Shown here: positions 11,398 to 24,800 of the stretch, in pieces
Layout: each line of letters opens with the position of its first letter
How positions within the stretch are numbered: position 1 is the stretch's first letter
NCBI GenBank assembly: GCA_020881915.1
Contig: JAJFPB010000005.1
Span: 2,108,001 to 2,172,000 of the forward strand
Length of the DNA: 64,000 bases
From: Paramyrothecium sp. XJ0827
Lineage: Eukaryota > Ascomycota > Sordariomycetes > Hypocreales > Stachybotryaceae
Direction of reading: 5' to 3'
Translations under genes and position numbers: made by a program
The notes under the pieces: model-generated
Told to the model about the DNA's origin: nothing
The model's input: only the letters and a program-made list of their open reading frames with translations
The model's database searches: none

Positions 11398-12526
11398 TCA
11401 GAAAGCGAAAACCTGGTCCTCGAGCTTGCTCACAGGGCGGGCCTTCTTGTATCCCAAGCTCTCGGTGGTCTTCTTGAGGCCACTAATCATCGGAGGAGGA
11501 CCGCAGAGCAGAATCTTGACGTCGTCGGCGGGTTTGGGCAGCCATTTCTGCAACGCGGTTAGCTAGATTTACAGCACATGAGCACTTCGTGTACATACGG
11601 TAATCATGTCAGCAGTGACGTATCCGACGCCACCGGTCCAGCCCTCAGGGGGCTTGTCCAGTACGTAGTGGATACGGATGTCTGCGTCTTCCTTGGCGAG
11701 CGAGTCGAGATCTTCCTTGAGAAGGATATCTTGTGGGGTCACGTTGGCGAAGATGAGATCAACCTTGGTGACGTCGCCATCAGGTCGGCCGCGCACGATA
11801 GCCCGAACAATTTGCAGCATGGGCGTGATGCCGGTGCCACCGGCAATCATGCCGAAGTGCCGGACCATGTTGGGCGTGTAGGAGAAGGCGCCCTTGGGGC
11901 CACGCAGGCGGACCTTCTGGCCGACGTTGAGAGAGGCCATGTGCTTGGAGATGTTGCCCTGGGGGTAAGACTTGATCAGGAGGTCGACATAGCCAGGCTG
12001 GTGGTCACCGGAGATGGGGGTGTAAGATCGAACAATCTCCTTGGTGCTGCCATCGGGTTGCGGCAAGTCGGCGCCAATGGAAACGTGCTTGCCGATGGGA
12101 AGGCCGAGGATAGATCGGGGGGTTGGGAGCTTGACTCGGTAGCTGTGTTGGTCGGCGCGGTTAGCTTTGGGCCAGTGCTGGCGTCTGGGTCGAGAGGCGG
12201 CAGTTACTTACATGGCAACGTTGTGGGAAATGATGATCTTCTCTTGGAGCACGAACTCTTGGAAGACGTCGGGCTTCAGGACCTTTTGAATCTCTGGAGC
12301 GCAACGGGTTAGCGACTGTGGAGGCTCGAGAACACAATTGCCATGTCAGGGTTGACTCACGGAACTTCCAGAAGTTATAGGCACCCAGAGCGACGGACAG
12401 GGCGACGGAGTAAGGAACCCATTCCCGCTTGACGATCAGGGTGCCGACGACCAAGAGAGCCGCGGGGATGTAGACATAGTCGATGTAGTGGCGCGCGAGA
12501 AACGACTCGCCCTGAACGGTGGACAT
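11398..12526 (-). CDS. CBR1: NADH-cytochrome b5 reductase 1
   Basis: FAD-dependent, membrane-anchored reductase that passes electrons from NADH to cytochrome b5, serving fatty-acid desaturation and sterol synthesis and, in yeast, the first step of diphthamide synthesis. Exons are complement(11398-11547, 11599-12142, 12212-12293, 12361-12526), closing in frame to 313 aa. The N-terminal anchor is [18 protein letters not shown] plus [15 protein letters not shown] (about residues 15-55). FAD-binding RSYTPIS and the GKHVSIGA stretch precede the NADH-binding [14 protein letters not shown] and the late CGPPPMI motif. The protein ends [11 protein letters not shown], as usual for this family. Introns are 51-69 nt with good donors and CTAAC-like branch sites. 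Confidence 0.96.
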
Positions 12527-15500
12527 CGTGGTGGTTATGGCGCGGTCTTCGCAGCGCAGCGCACAATTGTGGGACGACTTATAACCGGTTGAGGGGTTGT
12601 TGGGGTCAGGCCTCGCACTCGGACAAGAGCCGTGAGTGCAGAGGATGTCAGGAAAACAAGAGGCAAAAGAACCGCAGGCCGTGACCAGTGGACGCGGGCT
12701 TCCAGCTCTGATGGTGCAATTGAAGTCCTCCGATATTCCTCGCGGGCGAGAGGGGGAGGGGAGCAAGCTGTAAGGAAGTAGAGCGCTTCCTTTGTCGCCG
12801 GTGGGCACAATCGTTTGATTTATTACCCGGAATGGTGCTCGCGTCTCCGGCAGAAGAAGGCGGTGACGGCGGTTTTTTCTGGTGGGATCTGGAGGGTCCG
12901 GGGGTCTCCCGCTGGAGGGCGTTTGGCGGGGCCCGCCTCTAATTAGTCGGGGCTCGGAAGCAGGGAATTTCCGTCACTGCTTCACAATGATTGCAGCATT
13001 TCGGGCTGGTAGTCTAGACTATATGATTGATTCATTGGTTGGCAGTTTGAATATCAATTAAGCTATCAAAGCCCGGATTGGTTGATATGGTAAACTCTTG
13101 CGGTAAACGAAGTTTGCAGCTGAACAAAATGGTCAGTTGCCTCGTGTCGGTGCTCGTTCGGTATTCTAACTCACATAATATCCAAGCTCCTGTGGGTACT
13201 TTGTCTGAGATGGCTTCTAGACAGCCACGCCACACCCGTTCAGATGAGGTATCCAATCTTAGCTATCGCAAAGTGATATTACTGTACAACGGCGGCGTCG
13301 ACCACTTTTGTCCATGGCCGCATGTATCATCTCTCATCTCCATGATCGCTGGCCCCGCCCCCTTCTTCTTCGTCGTCTTGGATTCACGATATTCTTTCGT
13401 CAAGTCACGTTGACTGCGAGCTGCCAGTTTTGAGTGGCCGTAACTTGCTCCTGGGTTATCTAGGGTAACAAACCAGATCCTGGTAACAACACAAGTTTAC
13501 CGTTTGGTAGTGCCATGGATTCTGAATATATTGCACAAGGGCCGCACAGCTGCTCTAGTTCCCCCTTTCGGCCAGTTGTTGCCAATCGTGTACAGGCTCT
13601 ATTGGGAGGTAAGGTACAGAGTAGGTATGTGAGAACCCAACACGGAGGTGCTGCTTGCGTCGAGCTACCCGGCACCTCCACAGTTTGCGCTCGCTTAAGA
13701 CCCGTCCATGCGGCCGGGTTTTGCTAGGATGGGGCGAGGGAACGAGATCGTGCTGATCTTAGGACATCGTGCAGTTTCCTTCTCGATCCCCGTGATGCCA
13801 ATTCGTAGGCAAGCTAGGCCAGGTGTGGATTGCTTAGATTACCATCACCTACCTGCGACCTCTGACACAAAGAACGACGAATTGGGCCGAGGCTGTCCCA
13901 AAGCCCAAAGATTGCGCCGTGCCGCACCGCATAGGGTAGTCCATGACAATGGAGACCGAGGCAGATCTGACTATCTACAAAACCGGGCCATTTACTTTGC
14001 ACACGCAACCGACTAATTCATCTTGACTTGGAATCGTGCACAGTGAATGCTAATGACCACACCAGCAAGCACCCTGCACCATCAACAACCCACATTTCCC
14101 TGATGAATACGTGGTTACAAGCAACGACATCCGTGCTTCCGACGTTGGGCCAGTTTGGGTACCTGACAAGCCCAGGGCTGCGGAAAGCAAACACCATGCC
14201 TCGTATTCGAGTGCATTCCGTCAGCAGATGAAGTGAGCTTGAGCACAGGCCACTTGCACTTGGTAGCTACAACGTGTCTGTTGCAACAACATGAGCATGA
14301 GAGCAACTTCTTACTTTTTTCTGGCTCGAGACATGGTTAGTAGGTTACGTGAATCTGGGACAGGAAGCCCTAAGATGGTAGGCCCCATTCTCATAGAAAC
14401 TCTCAAACCAGGTTTTGTGAACGCTCACCAGGTTATAAGACATGAATTTATCGCCAGAAACGGGTTGTTCGTCCTTGTCAACCACCAGTGCCTTGGCCGC
14501 GACAACCGGGGTCCCCACTCTAACCCTACCTTAGCCCGTTGGACCAGGTTCAAGCCACTGTGAAAGGGGTGGTTGAACCGGAGCGGCAGGGATTATTTTC
14601 TGAAGAGCAAGGCTTCTGCATGGGCCCCATTTGCCGAGGATGCCTGCAGGCTTGGACTCGATTGACCAGCGACCGGCCTGTTGGTCTAGAGCATAGACAG
14701 ATGAATGGTTGCGCATTGCGTGGCAGTGTTGGTGATTTGTATAAGGAAGCATAGCTCTGTGATTTGCTCTGGGCACCCTAGCTCGTCTGCTGGCCACCAA
14801 TGCCATACCATGTTCTCTGCCCGCGCCGACCCAGTCGAGCAGGGCCTCGTGCTTCATGCGAATACGCGTTCGATGACGCTGTTCTGGTCAGGGTAGGGGG
14901 GGGCGATAAGCTGATAGCGACAATTGCCCCGCCAGAAGCGGCTTTTGGCATCAAATTCCAAGACACCGAAAAAGCTGGATTCAGCATCCTGGATTCAGGT
15001 TGGACAGGAAAATGCGGCTTGTGGCTCCCATGAATCATCAATTGACTTTCCCTCATCGAGATTAAGCTTCCCCCTTTTTGGCGGCCGGCCCGAATGTCAA
15101 TCATTCCACAATGGACGAGGAGGCTAAGGTAGGCACATGCTGTATGTACCTTTTATTTCCTCCTCTTGGGTGTTTCATCCGTCTCGACCACTGACGCAGC
15201 CCGCAGAAGGCTCCGTGCAAGCACGTCCCGCGTTAGTGGGTGAGCCTGATGTCATTCCCGGCGCGTATGGTACCTTTCATCTCATCTCATCCCACTTCCT
15301 TGAGATTTGCCTCCAGCTTCTTTGCTGTACTCTGGCAGGCAGCAAAAGCAGCTGAGAAGGCATCGCGTCTGGATTGGAAAAGCCTGCCAGCGCTGTGAGC
15401 CAGTGCCTTTGCGGAAAATAACGCGACCCCATCCATCTAAACCTTGTCCTCCTCCTGTTTCCCCGGAAGTTTCCATGGTGAAGAGTGCGGAGAACAAAAA

Positions 15501-16752
15501 CTCAACATTGGGCGAGGGAACGCTAATTGCCCATTTCGGCGCTGCAGTACGCCGAGTGAAGGGTGTCGCGAGGTTGGCCATAGCAGCCCGCATGTACTCG
15601 CTACGGTGCTTGGCGGACCACTTAGCTGGATTTAAGGGTAGCCGATACTCGCCTCATCCCATCGGCCAAGGCTGCATGTAGCGCGTTATCGCCCCTGTTA
15701 TATTCCTAAACGCTTCCAGCAAACAAACCAAGGCACCTTAACATGCCTTGAAGACCTGACTTGTTATCTATCCCGGCCAACCACACCACCCACCCCTCTG
15801 CACAAGCTCGTCCTTGATCGCATCCTTTCTCTTCTTCCAGTGTCCGCTCGTCTAGACAGTTTCTGCCACCTGTGCCCAAGGTCATACACCAATTGTGCGA
15901 CATTCTGGGCGCAACCCGAACTGCTGTCGTACCCATTTATCGGTTGCTGCAGCATCCAAGCTAGAGACGAACGAACGAGGCCAACATTCGTCTCATCCCA
16001 CTTTGTGGTTGCTTCCTCGTTATACCGACTGCTTCTGGCCTACGAGTGCGGGCACAAACGAGTTAAAGTACAGAGCGTCAAGGGCCTTCTCTCGGGCTTT
16101 AGTTTCAACCCGATTGCTTCTCCCACTCGTCCTAGCTGTCGTGGGACCCTCCCGAGGCACGGGCACCTGCAAGGTGCATCCGGCAGCCACACAAAGCCCA
16201 AGCTCGTGAGCTGCGGCAGCTCTTAGCCTACTCGTATTCTCCCCTTACATTCTTCTTGCCCAAGGCCCCTATTGTAGTAGCGAAGCTCTACTCGCGAAAC
16301 ATTCTCGACCGGCGCTGGCTCGCTGTGGTGTTCCCTTCGTCAAGTGTCGCCCAGCTCTTGTCCGGTGGTCATCCACGGACTTTATCTGTCGTTGCCATCA
16401 CCCGCGCTGTTACAGCCAACAGATCCTACCGCCATCTCGGAAGCAGTACACGGTACAGGCCGCTGTCTTCGACCATTGTGCCGGTCAAAGGACGACAAAA
16501 GCGACATAGTGGCATTTGCTAAGGGAATACGAGATCGACCTCCACTTTCCCCATAGCTACAGGGAGTTGGTGTGGCTGAGACACCTACGTCGGCAGCCTG
16601 CCATCGCATCTCGAGATACCATATTCGAGACCTTTCGACCTGAACGGTCAAATTCAGGCATGGTCCTGACCGACTGCTCTTGTGATTCGGCGGTATAATC
16701 CAACTTCACGGTCGTCTCCAAGTCATACCGGTTAGCCGGAACATTAATCACC
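12527..16752. other. 4.2-kb gene-poor region between CBR1 and the PH-LRR gene
   Basis: The two flanking genes are divergent, so this region holds both promoters. All open frames here are short (about 130 aa or less), overlap on both strands and have no splice context or recognisable protein. The last 1 kb is pyrimidine-rich and could be a long leader of the plus-strand gene; a tract with CTTTCTCTTCTTCCAG at about 15825-15840 resembles an acceptor of a leader intron. No tRNA-like B box was convincing. Confidence 0.5.
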
Positions 16753-19700
16753 ATGAACGTGGAGAGATGGAGACGCCGGAGCACAATACCTGCGCCGAAG
16801 GCAGCAACCTCGCCTCCCATCCAGGTTGAACCTCCTGCTGATGAAACGGCGTTGACGGAAGCTAAGAAACCCCGAGTTCTTTCAAAGGCCTTTCGTACCC
16901 TCAGCAATTCCTCGTTGGAGTCTCTCTCCAACACCCACGCAAAAACCCAAACATCCTCGCGACGACTGTCTAAGACGCCAACAAACTCGGGGTCTATGAT
17001 TGAGAGGATACACCGACGACGATTGTCCAAGGACTCTGGCGCCAGCGCCTCTCCGCTCGAATGCCCTGCTAGCCCGGTCGACCAGCCGCTTGCTTCGATG
17101 GAGATACTCGAACATGGCTACCTTAAGGCTGATGTTTCTTTACTCAAGGCTCGTGCAGAGTATCTCGTTCTAGCTGATCAGTGTTTGGTTAAACTTGGCA
17201 GTGTGGAGGCGGCCAGGAGCGTCTTTCCCCAACTGCTTCAACTAGAAGCATCAACTGGAGCGGACCCCATCCATCAGCCTGTCAGTCCTAAACCTGGTGC
17301 TGGCCCTGATGCACGGTTGGAGATTCCCCTGCGCTCGATCGTCGCAATCTTCAATGAAGAGGGGTCGAGCCCGCGTTTTGGCGTTGAAGTTTGGTGGCAT
17401 TCACCGTGGCCACGGCTCGCATATTGCAAGACACAGCTGTTCTTCGGGCTACCAAAAGAGAGGGACGAGTGGATGGGGGCGATACAACGCGCTTGTCGTG
17501 CCAGGCTCAGGAAGGCGCCCATAAACTCCGCTATACCCGACAACCTGAAGACGCGTATCAACCACATCGTCATGGGAACAGAACCGAATCCGGATGACGG
17601 CGCCTCCCAGAACCTGATCTTCCCCGTTGCGCGGCGCATCGTCGGCCATGCCCAGAAGACAAATGCTGCCGACGAGACTTCAAATCTCATGGATGGTCCA
17701 TCCTTCTATCTAGTCATCGGACCTTGCATGTGCTATTTTATCGAGGTTCTCAGAGCAGACTATAGCACATCCGCGGGAGAACTACGTGTCAAGGCCGTGT
17801 CCTTCGGAACTGTTACATTGACTAAGTTTAAGGCCTCGGTCGCCTCACACGAACAAAGATTTGTCATGACCTTTCGGTAAGACTGAGGCAAATTGCGTTA
17901 TGATAAGATGGAGATTCTGACATGGACAGGTCGCCTTTTGACCGAGAGGCAAGACTAGATCTTGCCAGTACGCATTATCGACGTATCATTGAGTCCTTGA
18001 CGAAGGTGGATCGCATATTGAAGCCCATGTGGCCACAGCACTTTCAGCAGACAATATTTGATGTGAAGGGACTTCCACCACCCCTCCATCTGACATCTGG
18101 AAATGATTTGGGAGGTTTAGAACGAAGTCTACACGCTTATTGTACGGCATTTCAAGTCAACACTCCCACATGGACTATCGAATGGAATGCCCCAAATCAG
18201 CCCACCTTTCGCCTCTTGACTTGCAAGAACGGCACATACGAACCACTACAGCTTTTGGCTGTATTTCGGGCTCTCCGCTACAACAGCTATTTCAAAGCCA
18301 TATCACTCCGAGATGTTGACCTCTCGCCTTTGGTTGGGAAAAGGGATTACCCTCAGTACGGGGACTCGGTTGTACACACATCCCTCAGTGGTACGGTACC
18401 CTTCCTTGCCAAGCGGGTTTGAATACGCTAACATGTCACAGGAATGAGAATCCCAGCGGAGCTCTATGAAGTGCTTCAGCAAGCCCCGATACTTTCCCAA
18501 GAGATCCATGCTTTGATGTTTGCTTCTGAGTCGATACGAACCCTGGACTTGACCAACACAACCAGTAACCGAGCTTCAAAGTCGAACTATCCCCGTGTTG
18601 ATGACGCCACTGCTCTGAGGATGACCTCGGAAGTAATCGGACCATTACTGATGTTATTGCGGGCACAAATTTGTCATTGTCAGAGCATTCTCCTTCGAGG
18701 AAATGCCATCGCACCCAGCGACGTGGATGACTTAGGTATGTCCCCATGGCCGCACTCATTTCTATCCACCACTAACTCCAAAACTTCAGCCAACCTTTTG
18801 GTTCTCAATGGCGTTTGTATCAGAAGGCTTGACCTTGCCAAATGTGGCCTTGGTGATGCGGGACTCAACAAGCTGTGGACTGGACTTAGTGGCCAATCGG
18901 CCACTCTTGAACTACTTGATACGTCGAACAATCAAGGAACGGTCAAATCCGATATAATCGCGAGTACCCTTAGCCAACTGCGTGCGATACGCAAGCTCTA
19001 CATTGCCGGGAACACACGGCTTGATCCCGACATCTCGCTTTTTGACGCGGTGGCCATGAACAGCTGGGCGCTCCAGGAGCTTGACATGTCTGGCATTATA
19101 GTAAGATTGCACGCGAACGGGACAGTAGGACCTTGGCTAACAGTCAATAGCTAAACGATGCCACGATTGACGTGATGGCCTCGTATTTGCAAACTCAACA
19201 GTCGCAGGAGTTGCAGCTTGTCCGCCTGAATAGATGTGGTCTTACGGGAAGACAGGTCGCTCGACTGTTCCGCGGAATGGGCCAAGGAAGGCGGCTGACC
19301 ATCCACCTTGATGCCAACCCATTGGACGAGGGTATAGAAGACCTTTGTGCAGCTATAGCGTGCGGTTACGGACCGTGGAGCTTGTTCATGCAAATGATCG
19401 AGTTCAACTACGAATCCAGCTACGTTAAACTTCTACGAGCATTGACTGTCAACCGGACAATCGAATGCTTGAGTCTGGCAGGGACTGCTACGCCGGATGC
19501 TGCAAGCGACTTGGCCTGTCAAGCAGTCTCAGACTTCTTCCGACAGAACGTCGCTGTGCGATATTTGGACTTCTCTGGCTACGATGCAAAGCTTGATGAA
19601 GGGAGGCTTGGCCGAGAATTCTCGAAATCCTTGATTGGAATCAGGATGAACTCGAGCATCGAACATCTCCGCATCCGCAGTCAAATGCTCAATATTAACA

Positions 19701-20521
19701 TTGGTGACTTGGCTGAGGCTATCTCCGGCAACAGGACCCTGCACACATTGGATTGCGAAAACAACGATTTCAATTTGTCCAATTTTCGTCATCTCGTCAA
19801 GCATCTGGAGGATAACACAACGATCCGACATTTTTCGGCCTTTTCCGATCTTGAGCTCTGGCGAACCGTCAGGAAGTCAGTCGAGGGCGCAAAATCAACG
19901 ACCACGCAGCGCCGGTCGTCTATGATTGCGCGACTAAAGCACGATAAGAGCCAACCCGGAACTGAAAACATTCTAGCACAACAGCTCAAAGACGAGTGGA
20001 ACGGGGCAGTGGCTAATCTCCGTCGCGTTCTGGAGAGAAATCAAAGAATCAGCGACGAGAGTGACCAGTCAGATAACGAAGGACTATATCAACCCGCCAT
20101 CATAAATCGGGACGGGGAGGCCACCTTTGCCGCTGCTTTCGGCGGCCTTGCCTGGAAAGAGTACGAGTCGAGAAGATCCAGAGAGACATCTGGTTCTGGT
20201 ACGCCAACAGCATATGCTTTGGCGGTTCGACCCAAGCCGACTGGGTTGGGCAGTCATTACAGTAGCGGAGAAATCGAAGGGATGCCTTCTCGCTCCTTGT
20301 CGACGGTATCTAGCGAATTCGCTCTTAGCCCGCTGACGGATGGTGCTAGCAGCGGCTCAGGCGCGCCCACGCCGCCTGATTTCGACAGCCCGATGGAAAG
20401 ATGTTTGAGCATACGAAGCCCTCGAAACTCAGATACGGTACTAGAGGAGCCAGAAGAATGCGCATACATCTTCTCAGATGCCCATGATAGCGGTAGCAGG
20501 TCACCCGTGAGGATCTTGTGA
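16753..20521 (+). CDS. PH-domain and leucine-rich-repeat protein, CARMIL-like architecture
   Basis: Five exons: 16753-17876, 17930-18390, 18442-18735, 18790-19100 and 19151-20521. Introns are 50-54 nt and the joined frame closes at 1186 aa. After a Ser/Arg-rich disordered N-terminus comes a PH-like fold (about residues 117-250), from ILEHGYLKADVSLLKARAEY through IPLRSIVAIF to the final helix with its conserved Trp, KERDEWMGAIQRA. Ribonuclease-inhibitor-type leucine-rich repeats follow (about 565-960), for example RRLDLAKCGLGDAGLNKLW, QLVRLNRCGLTGRQVARLF and HTLDCENNDFNLSNF. The tail is Ser/Pro-rich. PH followed by LRR is the layout of CARMIL actin regulators, but I infer only resemblance of architecture. 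A scaffold role at membranes or cortical actin is likely; no catalytic motif is visible. Confidence 0.85.
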
Positions 20522-21513
20522 ACAAGAGTTCATACTAGGTCAGTAACAGGATAGACACCTAATAGGGCGAAGCGCTGTCCTAGGGGTACGGCCATGATAA
20601 ACGTGGCGAGTGATAATATTTGAGAGAAAGAAAACGAGAGAGGGTAGGACTCCCACACTCGGATGTGTTTCGAAACTGGAGTTCGAACTTGTTGGAGGAG
20701 TCAAAACGGCGCAATTTTGGATCGTGTTAGAATACCCATTTGGGCTTGATACCCTTTCGCTATAGTCTACATTGATTTTTGATCTTCACGCTGTGCTGCC
20801 GTACATAGGCGAGAAGCGTAACAGCTTGCTCAGGTTAAATGCTCTGGAATGGAACCACTGTGTTTCCCTAACTTGTAGATATGAGGATTCTAGCGGCCAT
20901 TGATCAGGTATGGAGGTAGGTAAGCCATGCTGATGAGAGGTGACGATTGTCTGCTTGCTTTGCTTGCTTGAAGTAGAGCAACACTAGAGGATACCTTCGG
21001 ATGCCGGGTACCTTAGCTTTGGACGTTTCTGTGCCTTGCCTGAGCTCTAGCGCTGAAGCCTACGTCAGGTAAGGTAGGTACCTATTGTAATACGGTAGCG
21101 TCCCTTTTGGGTACCGTCTTCAGGTCGGGTACAGAGGTACCTTAGCGTTCCTTCCACAGCTCTGCACTAAACAGGCACAGGCCACAGCCACCTGCGCAAG
21201 GTGGGCCTCGCTGTTCTGGTTGTTGCGGAACAAGCCACCTCATTTGTCTTCAACAGGAGACATAGCTTCGTCATCTTCGTCTCCCGTCATTCCCCGGCAG
21301 CAGAGGAGAGCATCAACCTCCGCGAAAGGCTTCTGTCCACAAGGACGTCCCGACCGCAGTGCTCTTGTCACCTCATTCAATATCGCTACACTTTACACTG
21401 TTCCGCCTCTCGATTGTCTCGCTGTGACTGCGGAGCTCCCGTGCTCCCCCTCCCGCATCTGCGACCGTCTCAGACTCCCCTCCGTCTCCGCGGCGTCGTG
21501 AAAAGGCTGCCAA
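20522..21513. promoter_or_regulatory. Intergenic: 3' end of PH-LRR gene and PAN1 promoter
   Basis: Both flanking genes are on the plus strand. The stretch 20995-21150 is dense in GGTACC, TACCTT and GGTAAGG motifs, part of a pattern that recurs in this window. The 150 nt before PAN1 are pyrimidine-rich, leader-like. No gene is seen. Confidence 0.5.
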
Positions 21514-21849
21514 ATGTATTCCAACTCGAACGCCTACTTGGGCGGCGGCAACAGCCAGCGGCCCGGCGGCCAGCAGTATGGCGCGCCTTTCAACAACATG
21601 AGCGGCGCTCAGCAATCCGGCCCGCAGCTTGGACAGCAGCCGTCTCCTTTTGCGCCGCAGCCCACTGGCTTCGGGCAGCAGCCGCTTCAGCAGCAGTATA
21701 CTGGCTTTCCCGGCCAAGCACAACCAACGGGAATGCAGCCGCTCCAGCAGCAGTACACCGGGTTCCCTGGTCAGGCCCAACCTCAGCAGAGCTTCCAGAC
21801 TGGCGCACCGCCCATGCCGTCCATCCCTGCGCAGTTCCAGCAGCAGTTC

Positions 21850-21883
<34 letters not shown>

Positions 21884-24800
21884 CCCAGCAGCAACCCCCC
21901 CAGATTCAACTACCTCAGCAAACGGGCTTCTCGTCCTCCCCCGGACCATCGGCGGGCCCGACGCAGCCGCCTGTCCCCATGAAGCCACAGGCTACGGGCT
22001 TCTCAGAAATGGCCGCCTCTTTCCACACCGGCGGCACTGCCAAGCCCCAGGGACGCCGACCCCCCAAGCCAACCAACAAGATACCGAATATTAGGCTGTC
22101 CTTTATCACGGCGCAAGACCAGGCCAAATTTGAGACTCTTTTCAAGTCTGCTGTTGGTGAAGGCTCTACGACCATGACCGGAGACAAGGCAAGGGATCTG
22201 CTGCTCAGGTCGAGGCTGGATGGCGACTCGTTGTCGCATATATGGTAAGTCTGCTGGTGTCCGATATCCCGACGACGCAAGTCTAACCGGCTTACCAACT
22301 AGGACGTTGGCCGACACCACTCGAGCCGGGCAACTTTACTTCCCGGAATTCGCCCTCGCCATGTACTTGTGCAACTTGAAGCTTACGGGCAAATCGCTGC
22401 CGCCCTCACTCCCCGATAATATCAAGAACGAGGTTTCTAGCATGGTGGATATCATCAACTTTAGTGTCGTGGATGAAGCCCCAGCTTCGGGACCAGCATC
22501 AAACGCGCCCGATTTTAGGGCTGACACTGCCACGCCGCCGACCATCCATCAGCCTCAACCGCAGCCATCCAACTCTCAAATTCTCCAGGCGCAGATGACT
22601 GGGTTTCCCGGGCAGCCTCAGAACCTACAGCAACAGCAGACAGGGTTCCCCGGCATCCAGAACCCCCAGGCTACAGGTTATCAGGGACCTCGCCCTCCTA
22701 TGCCACCCATGCCGACCGGCTTTGGCCAGTCACTCTCCCCTAATGCTGGCGCAGGTGGCATGGTTGCTCCATTGAATGCCCAGCCTACGGGACGTCCGGG
22801 ACAATGGGGTCTCGTCAATGCCCCGGCAACTGGCTTGCCCAACATCGATGCTCTGCAAGCTAGAATGATGCCTCAGCAGGGCCGTGAAGGCTCATCCTTT
22901 ACTACACAAGGCCTCCAGGGCAATGCGGTGATTCCGTGGGCTATCACAAAGGAAGAGAAGACACGATACGATTCCCTCTTCAAAGCTTGGGATGGGCTCA
23001 ACAAGGGCTACATTGGAGGTGACCAAGCTATTGAGATTTTTGGACAAAGTGGCCTCGAAAAGCCTGATTTGGAAAGAGTCTGGACCTTGGCTGATCATGG
23101 CAACAAGGGTCGCCTGGACTTGGACGAATTCGCTGTCGCGATGCATTTGATCTATAGAAAGCTGAACGGCTACCCTCTCCCCAACACACTGCCACCGGAG
23201 TTGGTTCCCCCTTCAACACGCAATTTCAGCCAATCTATCGGCACTATCAAGTCTATGTTACATCAAGAATCCGATTTTCGAAAGAACTCTGGCGCAGCTC
23301 TACTCCCACAGAAGACCGGTGTTAGCTACATGAAAACCCGCTCTTTCAGAGGTGACACGGGCGCGGCAGCCCCAGGACGCAAAGACGCCACTGTTTTCAG
23401 AAATGATGACGAGGAGTTCGGCTACAAGTCGAGCGCGCGTCGCAGGGTCGGCAATAATTCGCCTCGGCCCGAGTCTCCTGCATCCGCCACCTCTAATGAT
23501 GACCTTACTCTTGATCAGCTTCGTAAGAAGATCAAGGAGAAGCAGGTGCTTTTGGATGCCATGGACTTCACTGACGAGAAGAATGCCGAGGAGGACGATG
23601 TTTTGGATAGGCGCGATCGTAAGGAGGCAGAGGAGTTGTACCGGCGTATTCGACGCATCCAGAATGACATCGATTCACACCCGGACGCCGCGCTGGCGAC
23701 GGGTGATTCTGACGCCGAAAGACGCGCAATGAAACGCCAACTCCAAAACCTGACGGACAAGATTCCCGATCTTGCTTCTCAGGTTCGACGAACAGAAAAA
23801 GCCATCATGGAAGCTAGACTTGAGCTCTTCCGTCTAAAGGATGCCAAGGCTCACCCCAGCAGCGCGCCTGCTATCGTAGGCACTGGTCCAGGTGGCGCGG
23901 TGACAGAGTCTGATCGATTGAAGGCCAGGGCCAAGGCAATGATGCAGCAACGTACTGCTGCCCTTACTGGAAAGAAGATTGATGTTGGCACCGAGGATTT
24001 AGATGCTCCCAAGAGACTCGAAGAGGAGAACATTCGGGTGAAGAACGAGAAGGAGAGCAACGAGCGCATGGTCCGCGACGTGGAAGAGAGCGTGCGCGAC
24101 TTTTCTCGAGGCATTGAGGACAGTCTCAAGGATGGCGGAAAAGACAGCACTAGTGAACATGAGAAACGCCGCTGGGAAGATGCCCTCGGTGTCGAAGACG
24201 AAGTTCGAGACTTCATCTTTGATCTTCAGCGCGAAAGCAGGTCTGCTCGACTTCGCTCCCAAGAGAAGCGTCCTAGTCAACCAGCACCACGCCACGAGGA
24301 GAGCCGGGAAGAGACGACGCCTACTCCCCGATACGAGAGCCCGTCATCGACCTCTCGTACAGCTACTCCCTCTGCTCCCGGAGGGTCGTACTCATCTTAT
24401 AAGACCCCCGAGGAACGTGCCGCTTTCATCAAGCAACAAGCCGAGCAACGCATGGCCGAGCGCCTGGCTGCTTTGGGCATCAAGGCGCCTTCGAAGCCAG
24501 GAGAGACACCGGCCCAGAAGGCTGAGCGTGAACGAGCCGAGAGAGCAGCCAAGCTGCGCCAGGCTGAGGAGGAGGATGCTCGCCGAGACGCTGAGCGTCA
24601 AGCCCGACTTGCTGAAGAACAAGGCGCACCTCCGCCCGCGCCAGAGCCGTCGCAAGCAGATGCGAAGAAGCCGCCACCCCCTCCATCGCGAAAAGGTGGA
24701 CGTCATGATCAGCCTGACCGCGATTCCGCTCGAAGAGCCGAGGAAGAGCAGGCGGCAAAGGCTGCCGAAGAGGAAAGGATTGCCAAGGAGCAAGAGCAAC

